DNA from: an uncultured Saprospiraceae bacterium
GTDB taxonomy: Bacteria; Bacteroidota; Bacteroidia; Chitinophagales; Saprospiraceae
Direction of reading: 5' to 3'
Assembly (NCBI GenBank): GCA_938015805.1
Contig: CALLXF010000026.1
Location: forward strand, 23,568 to 87,567
DNA: 64,000 nt
A program made the translations under genes and the position numbers. Each line of letters starts with the position of its first letter. Positions within the stretch are counted from its first letter, which is position 1. The notes beneath the pieces were generated by a model. That model was given only the letters and a program-made list of their open reading frames with translations, had not been told where the DNA came from and did not search any database. Shown here piece by piece: positions 56,901 through 64,000 of the stretch.

Positions 56901-59331
56901 AGGACCCACCGCTATCTATTGTAGGACCTGAAATTACAGAAGTAAAATCAGCCATACCACTCCACAAGAAACTATATCCAGTGGTATCATTAGTTACTGA
57001 TATATCTATCTGAGGATTATTACAATCAATCGTATCTGCCTCAAAGATAAACTCAGGCTCCTGATCTCCTAAAACAACTTCGATGCTACCTGATCTCTGA
57101 CATCCATTATCATTAACAACCAGAACGGTATAAAGCCCTTGGTCATAAACAAACGGATTTGGCAAATTACTCTCAAATCCAAAAGGACCTTCCCATGAAT
57201 AAGTAGAATTATCATTTATATTTTGATAAGTATTCTGGAGCTGGATACTATCTACACAATCGATTACAAGCGAATCGGTCAAAGATAAAATGGGTAATAA
57301 TGTATCTACTGTTACGGTAGCAAAAGTATCAATCTTACATCCATTTAAAGCGGTAAGCTCAAAATTATACTGTCCTACATTCTGCACTGCAACTGTAAAA
57401 TTATTTCCTAAAGATGAATCTTGCCAATTGATCTGCGTATTAGAGGGAGCTTCTACCTCTATCGTAGCAAATGGGTTATTACACAACACTGTATCTACCG
57501 TAATCGTAAAATCAGGAAAATCTAAATCTTGAATTACTTCTAATTCATATATCTCCGTACAACCATTGGCTCCAGCCAAACTTAAGATATACATACCGGG
57601 ATCGGTCACAATAGGAGACATTTCCATAGAAGTAAATGCTCCCCCTAACCCAGACCAGTTAAATATATAGTCTGTGGCGTTATCTATTTCTGTTTGTATT
57701 TGGGTTTGTAAGGAATCACAAGTCAATGTACTGTAAGTAAAAGATGGAATATCTAAAATAAAATCAAATCCTATTTCAATAGAATCGACTCCAATGCATC
57801 CAAAACTATTGGTTACAGAAACAGAATATAGCCCTGACGAATAAACAAACGGATCTTCTATACCTGATGTAAAACCTAAAGGGCCTTCCCACTGTACATC
57901 TTGTACAATACCAGATACCGTTATTTCCAATTGAATACTATCTGTAATACAATCAAACGCCCCTACCTGTTCAAAAATAATTTCTGGTAATTGCTCTTCA
58001 GAATTTATGGTGATCGAAGTACTCTCTGTACATGATCCTTCTGAGAGAGTCATAGTGTATGTGCCAGCAGATGCTACGTCTATTATTAACTCTGATGGAT
58101 TAGAAAGAATTTGCCCGTCTGATGTAGTCCAAAAAACAGAGGTGTTTCCTTCTAAAATAGAACTGGTTCCATCTAAAGTTATAAAGTTATCCGAGCAGGC
58201 TATCGACAAATCCGAAGCAACTACCATAGCTGTTATATCCAAAACTTCTAAATCTAAAACTACAATAGAGTCACACTGACCATTAAATAATGTAACCTCA
58301 TGTATTTGTTCCGTATCGAAAAACTCGCTTCCTACTTGAAAAGATTGACCACGACAAATAGTGTCCTGCAAAAAAAGAGTATCTGGGACATTGTATACCT
58401 CAACTGAATAACATCCTAGAGTAGTTTCTCCACATAATAGACCAAGAGAAATTTGGTGTTCTATCGAATCAATCCCAAAAGTACCGTTTATAACAGGCAA
58501 CTCCATTACAGCATCTGCAAGAACGGAAAGTCCGCATACTTGATAATTTCCAGGTTCATAAGAAGATAAATCTGTAAAATCACTGTAAGCTACCACAACG
58601 TCATTACTGCTTATAATATGTATAAAGTCATATACTGTAGGATCAGGAAGGTTGTTTTGAAAATCTGGATTAAAATCAAAATTCAAGTTGGGGTCTCCTT
58701 CGCAAAATTTTAATGAGGAAGGGTTTATAACACCACCATTTGGATTACACTCAAAACATCCTAATCCAGTAGTCTCACAAAATATTAATTCAAAACTATT
58801 TATAATTCCCTCTCCTAGTAAAGAGATATCATCTATTCTTAATGTCCAAGTACCATTTACTTGCCCTCCATTAAAATCTTCTAAACATCCAAAGAATGGA
58901 TAATAAGAACCTGTATAGTTAGAAATTAAAGCCCAGTTATTAAAGTTATTCCATACGTCATCAAAATCAGCATCTGGACTGGCAGAATTTAAACATGGAA
59001 CAAAACTAATATCCCAGTTAATAAGGTCAGTAGATGAAGAATTAGTAGTCGGTGGTCCCATTAGTAATACGACCTGACCATTAGGAGCAATCAATTCCAC
59101 TAGAAGGTCCCCAACGTATTCGTGATTAAAATCTATGTTTACTCCACATAGAGCTTGACCATTTTGACCTAGAGTATCACTTAGGGCATTTTCCACAACT
59201 ATCGATAATAAAGTGGTGTCATTATCCACTATAATCACTTGGGACTGGGTAATACAGTCTTGTGATTTTAGGGGAACCGCTAAAATTATCAAGGACAAAA
59301 TTGTAATGAAAGAACTGATCAAATTCTTCAT
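53944..59331 (-). CDS. Giant T9SS type B surface protein with N-terminal proprotein-convertase P-domain
   Basis: A 1795-aa exported protein: signal peptide (to about residue 24), then a P-domain (about 45-186; GVNIDFNHEYVGDLLVELIAP, GTWTLRIDDISLLGEGIINSFELIFC) without any attached subtilisin catalytic domain. After a Cys-rich linker come roughly 14 Ig/PKD-like repeats of about 85 residues (pattern ..W.GP.GF.S....P.V...G.Y.V.VT..NGC......). The C-terminus is a T9SS type B domain: YVPNVFSPNNDDVNERF, INILDRWGNIVFEAF, WDGIYRGKPLQPAVFSYILGYTM. Predicted surface adhesin; the P-domain may bind protein or carbohydrate. Flanked by similar genes on both sides. Confidence 0.9.
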   Translation of the reverse strand: MKNLISSFITILSLIILAVPLKSQDCITQSQVIIVDNDTTLLSIVVENALSDTLGQNGQALCGVNIDFNHEYVGDLLVELIAPNGQVVLLMGPPTTNSSSTDLINWDISFVPCLNSASPDADFDDVWNNFNNWALISNYTGSYYPFFGCLEDFNGGQVNGTWTLRIDDISLLGEGIINSFELIFCETTGLGCFECNPNGGVINPSSLKFCEGDPNLNFDFNPDFQNNLPDPTVYDFIHIISSNDVVVAYSDFTDLSSYEPGNYQVCGLSVLADAVMELPVINGTFGIDSIEHQISLGLLCGETTLGCYSVEVYNVPDTLFLQDTICRGQSFQVGSEFFDTEQIHEVTLFNGQCDSIVVLDLEVLDITAMVVASDLSIACSDNFITLDGTSSILEGNTSVFWTTSDGQILSNPSELIIDVASAGTYTMTLSEGSCTESTSITINSEEQLPEIIFEQVGAFDCITDSIQLEITVSGIVQDVQWEGPLGFTSGIEDPFVYSSGLYSVSVTNSFGCIGVDSIEIGFDFILDIPSFTYSTLTCDSLQTQIQTEIDNATDYIFNWSGLGGAFTSMEMSPIVTDPGMYILSLAGANGCTEIYELEVIQDLDFPDFTITVDTVLCNNPFATIEVEAPSNTQINWQDSSLGNNFTVAVQNVGQYNFELTALNGCKIDTFATVTVDTLLPILSLTDSLVIDCVDSIQLQNTYQNINDNSTYSWEGPFGFESNLPNPFVYDQGLYTVLVVNDNGCQRSGSIEVVLGDQEPEFIFEADTIDCNNPQIDISVTNDTTGYSFLWSGMADFTSVISGPTIDSGGSYVVTVTDSSTDCTARYQVDVVSELIPVEINLFAEDLDCFMTPVDLIYQVTDFEVSTASWAGASFMFIGDTAAVTVAGTYYLELSGVNGCVYTDSIEVLLNVEEPQLIVQDTFIGCSQNGINLELISSLPVETYNWSGPGLSSDEASPLVTTLGEYTVTVTATNGCQSEATINVSEDINIPSIEVSGGLELDCLNPSTEILILSNSDINTYEWSGPQVVGNVSSAIISEPGDYSVTITAPNFCVNEVSFTINFDGIPPQFQTEIVEISCANDELGTFTVTSMEELVSYIWTGPNGFMEEGASINVSEPGMYTVEVTDVSGCTSIATYSITSSVVPPEVINVIDGEITCETGNTIIGVETLTPIQFYNWSGPDGFTFAENFPIVNLDGVYTVELVDSFGCSLVQDIEVNIDTISPILEIIGSTLNCFENKVELSFETDQTDFTYIWSGPNNFTSDELKPVVNFPGPYSVTVVGPNGCTAIETYTVVEDYTGPDIEAFDTSLPCNDQPVILQVSSSTENVEFIWFGPNGFISEFQNPFTTNVGEYIVVATGPNGCISRDTIMVDDVPVLPVFDYSTDIINCYSPEVNVNALFVDDDASVMWSGPEMFTSDSSQITVDVPGFYQLIVTGLNGCVDTALVEVGVDTLVPFAKALSNEKLKCTIEEIILDGTTSDVGPFYQPFWTTLNGQIIDGESSYSPTVSKTGLYYLQVQDTRNGCIGLDSIRVEEVPNTLSEVIIDVVEPLCFGYTNGSAHILEVQGGDAPYTYAFNSNFYSAIQDFYLLPSGEHTISVKDSAGCILDTTFLIQDGLDIDVSLGPDTLIRLGESIDIKALSNVDFMEIADVRWLPTPQENCNVCMMITESPLKTTQYNVRITDLNGCTAEDDIIVRVKDESPLYVPNVFSPNNDDVNERFMIFGGKGVAQIDYINILDRWGNIVFEAFEFQPEDAAFSWDGIYRGKPLQPAVFSYILGYTMLNGVERQEAGTITLMR

Positions 59332-59414
59332 TGTGGTGTTTTTAGTTCTTTTATGTATAAGTACAAGACACCGTAAATGGAGGTCTTCCCTGCGAGAATA
59401 CCTTATTTAAACGA

Positions 59415-59438
59415 AAGGGAGACTTAAAAGTCTCCCTT
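59415..59438 (-). terminator. Terminator of the right-edge giant gene
   Basis: AAGGGAGACTT and AAGTCTCCCTT form an 11-bp perfect stem with a 2-nt loop, 30 bp past the stop codon, followed on the minus strand by TTCGTTT. Confidence 0.75.
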
Positions 59439-59467
59439 CTACTCAATATATTTTTAAAAGCATTTAA

Positions 59468-62400
59468 TTAATGTAAAACAGTGACGTTACCTACAAAGAC
59501 ATCATCCGTTTCATCAAAATAACGCACCTTAATTAAATAAGAATAAACACCACTTACTACTCTCTCCTCTTTAAACAATCCTTTCCACCCTGCATCTGGA
59601 TCATTTGGATCTGTTTCTTCATCTATTTTGAATATGAGTTCTCCCCATCTATCGTAAACATAAAAATCAGTTACTTTTTCCACATTAGGACTTTGTACAA
59701 ATAAACTTTCGTTTCCTGATTCGCTATTTGTTGAAATTACATTAGCGATATAAACATTATTTATTTGCTGTGTTCTAATAGTAACACAGTCCTCTGTAAT
59801 ACAACCCTCGCTATCTGTAATCATAATACAGTAAACTGTAGATGGATTTTCTGGGGTTACAGATAATGATCCTGTATAAAAAGGATTGGTAGATAATTCT
59901 TCACCATCCACTGTCCATGTCACACTAGCCACATCATTTTCCATAAAATTAATAGAGTTAATAATTGTAACACTATCACCTAAAGAAAGGATAGGTAAAT
60001 TATCATCAATAGTAACTAGAGGATTATTAGGTGGTGTAATTAATGCTGAAGCCGTGGACTCACAGCCATTTGCATCTTGTAATGTAATTGTATATGGACC
60101 CGGGTCTAAATTTAAGAAGCTCAAGTCGGATACAAAATTTATCCCATCGATAGAATACAGGTAAGGCTCTGTTCCACCCTGGACATTAGATATTGTAATT
60201 GTTCCGGGTGAATCTCCGGGACAAACAGGACTGGTACTATCCAATGATAAGATAGGTAAATTAGGATCACTAGTTACTGAAGCCATATCTGAATCCTCAC
60301 AACCATTATCATCTATTATTTCTAGCACGTAAGTTCCTGGTTCCGTTACTGTAATAATAGGACTATTAGGATTTGCAATAGTTACTCCGTTAGAAATTTC
60401 TGCCCATTGATATACTAATGGCTGAGCTCCTGCTGAGGATGTACCGTCAAGTATAGCCTCTGGAGTATCACAATCTATTAGACCATCTGGACCAGCATCT
60501 GCTAAAGGTGCAGGATCTATTACAATGGTGATCGTAGCACCTACATCATCACATGGAGGGTTATCAAACCATCCGTATGTAAATAAATACGTTCCAGGGT
60601 CTTGTCCATTAGGATCAAAAGTAGCTCCATTAGAATCAAATGGTGATCCGTTGTAATCATTACTAGGATCATCTACCCATACTCCTCCTACATCAGGATT
60701 AGAATTAGGGTCTATTAAATCTGGTAATTGTATGATATCGATTTCGTCAGCACAAATATGGAAAATATCTGGATTTGGTTCTCCTGGATTATTAGGAGAT
60801 ACGACATCTAATATTAATGAAAACTCAGTATCACATTCAGGATCTGCTGGTGGCGGATCTAAAACAAAAAGGAATGTATATGCTGTAGGATCAAATTCCG
60901 ATATATCCAAAATGTTATTTATAGTATTACCATTTGCATCAACCCAAAATCCTGTTTCAATCGTAGTTATATAGTCATCAAGGTTAAGCATATCGTTATC
61001 ATTACAGACTACGTTAGGATTTGTAATCGCAACGGTCGGGCATAAACAATCAGATACCGTAATCACTACCTCGTAAGATTGTTCCTGACATGGTGCTACT
61101 GCACTGTTAGTCGTATAAGTAAATAAATACGTTGTATTAGTAGGATCTACTCCTACAAAACTAACATTAGAGTAATCACTTAAGTCGACTCCTGTCCCAT
61201 TGTTATCTGTCCAGACTCCATCCATATCTCCAGCTGTTACTAAAGATGTAAAATCTAAGAAAGTGTCTCCATCTCCCATCGGATCAGAACAAACAACAGC
61301 AGTCGGCGTAACCGTAGCAGATGGTGCATCACCAACTTCTATAAACTCACAGGAGTTTTCAGGACAGCCACCACCTGCCGGATTATCTACTGTAAAACAA
61401 ACTTCATAAACGCCCGCTGTAACACCAGTGGCATCAAAGAAAGTTCCACCCGTAAGCGTTATAGTCTGAGGTCCATCTACAACAGACCATGTTCCTGAGG
61501 GCACATCATTTTCTAAAGTCAGTAAACTTAATCCTCCATTATCATTGCATAAAGGAGCAGGAGCGTCCGTGACTACAGGTGGACAATTACAATCCACCAC
61601 AGAAATGATAAGTTCGTCACAAACATTATCACAAGGAGCTACTGCACCAGTGGTACAATAAGTATAAGTAAACGTACTGTTTACGGGAATTCCTGCAAAG
61701 TTTATTTCGGTATCACTAACTACATTATTCATAGGATCAGTCCATTCTCCTACATCTCCAGATACAAAATTGCTAAGATCCACAAATGTAGACATCCCTG
61801 AAGTACCATCATTACAAACAGTGGTGGTAGCAGGATCTACTACTGCACTTACAGCTTGTTGTACATCTATCATAACAGGGAAGTCTGAATCACAATTTCC
61901 TCCACCTTGCAGAGAAGGATCTAATGTAAATATCACGGTGCCACTCCCTAATGCAGGATCATATTCTTCATTAGGAACAGGTGTGCCGTCTGTAAAGAAC
62001 CAATCTCCATCTCCAATAGCAGCAAGTTCTAAAGAGGTCAGATCAAACGGACTATCATTAGAACAAATAGGATTTGGTAAATCTGTTTGTACCTGAGGAC
62101 AATCACAAGAAATAACATTTACTACGACAGGCACTTCTATATCCACACATGGTAGCATAGCTGTATTAGTCATAAATGTAAAGTTCTCAGTAGTTATCGG
62201 CCCTGCAAAATCTATCACGGTATTCGTTAAAACAAGACCAGACTCATCTAAGAAAACACCCGTCGATCCTGATACTAAAGATGAGAGATCTAAAGTAGTA
62301 GGTCCATTTCCTGTATCAATATTACACACCTCTCCTATCTCTACGTTTACTGTAGGGGTTGAAAATTCCATTACTTCAAAAGTTCCAGACCCGGTACAGC

Positions 62401-64000
62401 CAGAGGCATCTTGTACCTCAACACTATAAATTCCCGGAGCGGATACATCTTGCGTCTGTGATGTACCCAGAGGTGTACCTGATGGATCAAACCATTGCCA
62501 CATAGTAAAAATACCAGCATCTAAAGTTGTGGTACTACCATCACATATATTTGCTCCAGCAATCACTGGAGATAAATTTGCATCTTCGATTACGTCGACA
62601 CTTTCTGTAGAGGTACAGTTATTATCATCAGTCACTATAACGGTATACGTACCCGGAGTAGTAACCACTATTTGGTCAATAGAAGAAGTTGCACCACCAG
62701 GTCCAGACCATGAGTACATAGTACCACCTGTTGCAGTGAGTGTAGTAGATGAATTAGTACAATAAGATAAAGATCCATTGATCTGAGCTACGGGAAGAGG
62801 ATTTACTACGACTTCATAAACTGCTGTTGATGCACATCCACTAGCGTCAGTCGCTGTAACTGCATAAGTAGTATTAGAAGTTATCGTATCGGTAGATATA
62901 CTCGAACCTGTGGACGCATTAGCGTCACTCCAAGTAAACGTAGTATAGTCCCCTGCATTATCCACTTGTATCGTTGCTAAATCCTCTAAACATACAGGCG
63001 AATTTCCTGAGATTACGATAGGAGTTCCCATCGGAGGATCGATAACTATCGTTTCTGTTCCAGAACAGTCATTTACGTCTAATAATTCTATCGTATAAGT
63101 TCCGCCATCAGCTACTGTAGCCGTTTCGTTGCCTGTAAAGCCAGTCGGCCCCCATACAATATTAGGAGGCATTTCATCATCGTAAATAGTTATTGAGACG
63201 AGATCGTTAGATACGATCTGAATATCATAAGAACCATCATCTTCATCACATGCCTGATCTAACCATGTCACGTTAGCCTCAGGGCCTTCCGATATGGATA
63301 ATTCAAACTCATTAGTACCGACACAACCATTCTCATCTGTTATCTCTAGCATAATTAGATAAGTTCCTGGATCTGAGTCACAAATATTTACTTCTAATTC
63401 TTCCTCATCTAAGTCATCTGTTTCCAGTCCTGTAAAATCTACAGTCCAGAAATAGTCATCCGCATCCACACCAGATTCTAAAGGTGTAGGCATAAAGTAA
63501 ACAAAACAATCATTACCGGAAAGATCACCTTGACAGAATTCTGTCGGTCCGTCTTCAAAATCAAAAACTACTTCCGGATGTATTGTTACTTCGACATCCA
63601 TCGTACCCGTACATCCTAAATCATCAGTAACGGTTACATTATATGTATATAAACCATCTGCAATCGGTTGTGATAATATCCATTGTTGCGTAGACTCTCC
63701 ATTACTCCATTCAAAATCTACATAGTTTCCTGTTCCTCCATTTGGATTTACAGTAACAGTAACATTATTTTCATTTTCACATTCTTCTAGTTCTTCTAGG
63801 TCATATTCTATCTCTGGGTACACGGTCACTTCTATAGTAGTAGATACCCCTGGACAAATATTATCTGGATCATTAGACATCATAGTGTACTCAACTACTT
63901 GAGGAGATGTGGTCGGATTTACTAGAACATCATCTATGGTTCCGAATCCTGGAAAAGTAAAATTATTACCACCCGTAACTCCAGTTCCTAAATCATCAAA
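59468..64000 (-). CDS. Giant T9SS type B surface protein, 5' end beyond the window
   Basis: An open frame of at least 1510 residues continues through the right edge (the frame upstream of a Met at 63883 stays open: FDDLGTGVTGGNNFTFPGFG, then DDVLVNPTT), so the true start and signal peptide lie outside. Visible parts: Ig/PKD-like repeats with Cys pairs, a middle block (about visible residues 550-1080) of alternating units that open with a Cys-x-Cys-Pro pattern (DCNCPPVVTDAPAPLCNDN, DCLCPTVAITNPNVVCNDN), more Ig-like repeats, and a C-terminal type B sorting domain whose core is degenerate (VYIANVISTNSESGNESLFV in place of PNxFSPNGDGxND) but keeps FYVYDRWGELIFK and GVYSYLIKVRY. Likely surface adhesin. 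Confidence 0.88.
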   Translation of the reverse strand, partial: FDDLGTGVTGGNNFTFPGFGTIDDVLVNPTTSPQVVEYTMMSNDPDNICPGVSTTIEVTVYPEIEYDLEELEECENENNVTVTVNPNGGTGNYVDFEWSNGESTQQWILSQPIADGLYTYNVTVTDDLGCTGTMDVEVTIHPEVVFDFEDGPTEFCQGDLSGNDCFVYFMPTPLESGVDADDYFWTVDFTGLETDDLDEEELEVNICDSDPGTYLIMLEITDENGCVGTNEFELSISEGPEANVTWLDQACDEDDGSYDIQIVSNDLVSITIYDDEMPPNIVWGPTGFTGNETATVADGGTYTIELLDVNDCSGTETIVIDPPMGTPIVISGNSPVCLEDLATIQVDNAGDYTTFTWSDANASTGSSISTDTITSNTTYAVTATDASGCASTAVYEVVVNPLPVAQINGSLSYCTNSSTTLTATGGTMYSWSGPGGATSSIDQIVVTTPGTYTVIVTDDNNCTSTESVDVIEDANLSPVIAGANICDGSTTTLDAGIFTMWQWFDPSGTPLGTSQTQDVSAPGIYSVEVQDASGCTGSGTFEVMEFSTPTVNVEIGEVCNIDTGNGPTTLDLSSLVSGSTGVFLDESGLVLTNTVIDFAGPITTENFTFMTNTAMLPCVDIEVPVVVNVISCDCPQVQTDLPNPICSNDSPFDLTSLELAAIGDGDWFFTDGTPVPNEEYDPALGSGTVIFTLDPSLQGGGNCDSDFPVMIDVQQAVSAVVDPATTTVCNDGTSGMSTFVDLSNFVSGDVGEWTDPMNNVVSDTEINFAGIPVNSTFTYTYCTTGAVAPCDNVCDELIISVVDCNCPPVVTDAPAPLCNDNGGLSLLTLENDVPSGTWSVVDGPQTITLTGGTFFDATGVTAGVYEVCFTVDNPAGGGCPENSCEFIEVGDAPSATVTPTAVVCSDPMGDGDTFLDFTSLVTAGDMDGVWTDNNGTGVDLSDYSNVSFVGVDPTNTTYLFTYTTNSAVAPCQEQSYEVVITVSDCLCPTVAITNPNVVCNDNDMLNLDDYITTIETGFWVDANGNTINNILDISEFDPTAYTFLFVLDPPPADPECDTEFSLILDVVSPNNPGEPNPDIFHICADEIDIIQLPDLIDPNSNPDVGGVWVDDPSNDYNGSPFDSNGATFDPNGQDPGTYLFTYGWFDNPPCDDVGATITIVIDPAPLADAGPDGLIDCDTPEAILDGTSSAGAQPLVYQWAEISNGVTIANPNSPIITVTEPGTYVLEIIDDNGCEDSDMASVTSDPNLPILSLDSTSPVCPGDSPGTITISNVQGGTEPYLYSIDGINFVSDLSFLNLDPGPYTITLQDANGCESTASALITPPNNPLVTIDDNLPILSLGDSVTIINSINFMENDVASVTWTVDGEELSTNPFYTGSLSVTPENPSTVYCIMITDSEGCITEDCVTIRTQQINNVYIANVISTNSESGNESLFVQSPNVEKVTDFYVYDRWGELIFKIDEETDPNDPDAGWKGLFKEERVVSGVYSYLIKVRYFDETDDVFVGNVTVLH

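Overview
This window is a chromosomal segment of a Bacteroidota bacterium, most likely from the Saprospiria/Chitinophagia side. The lineage call rests on AT-rich DNA, Bacteroidota-type promoters (TTTG-N19-TAnnTTTG), several type IX secretion system (T9SS) cargo proteins with type A or type B C-terminal sorting domains, a TonB-dependent receptor / secreted protein / PorV-like operon, OmpA with thrombospondin type 3 repeats, and a carbamoyl-phosphate synthase large subunit without its allosteric domain. No tRNA, rRNA, CRISPR array, insertion sequence or prophage was recognised.

Layout. 1-2637 (minus): 3'-truncated secreted beta-helix protein whose start codon is out of frame with the body, separated from it by three perfect 7-bp repeats; it looks like a phase-variable gene in the OFF state. 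3071-7277 (plus): dodecin, thrS and an AspT/YidE-type transporter. 7274-12233 (minus): compact sulfur-oxidation operon (fatty acid hydroxylase-superfamily protein, Tat-exported sulfite oxidase, membrane-anchored cytochrome c, TauE/SafE exporter, persulfide dioxygenase-rhodanese). A six-helix membrane protein of unknown function is divergent from it, and a Crp/Fnr regulator follows. A Crp/Fnr-like palindrome sits in the divergent promoter region.

13889-26697 is mostly housekeeping: nadE, dnaX, a second Crp/Fnr regulator, an OmpA-TSP3 porin, two tandem POT peptide transporters, DUF3108 and LPG-synthase-like membrane proteins, ruvC, a HIT hydrolase and greA. 26827-35808 (minus) is a three-gene outer-membrane operon: TonB-dependent receptor, 1392-aa T9SS cargo, PorV/PorQ-family barrel. 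35950-45511 holds a D-2-hydroxyacid dehydrogenase, carB, a GT-C-like membrane protein, a GHMP kinase, an 856-bp gene-free stretch with a REP/MITE-like palindromic element, queA, a DUF2795 protein and cmk. 45868-64000 (minus) holds three consecutive giant T9SS type B surface proteins (2645, 1795 and more than 1510 aa), the last cut by the window edge.

How the genes fit together: persulfide oxidation in the cytoplasm yields sulfite, TauE/SafE can export it, and the periplasmic sulfite oxidase plus cytochrome c can oxidise it to sulfate, with the neighbouring Crp/Fnr protein a plausible regulator. The rest of the accessory content concerns the cell surface: T9SS cargo, outer-membrane barrels and adhesin-like repeat proteins. 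The main items for a second look are the heptamer switch, the sulfur operon with its unexplained membrane partners, the enriched TTGGC-N4-GCCAA palindromes and the hairpin inside the PorV operon.
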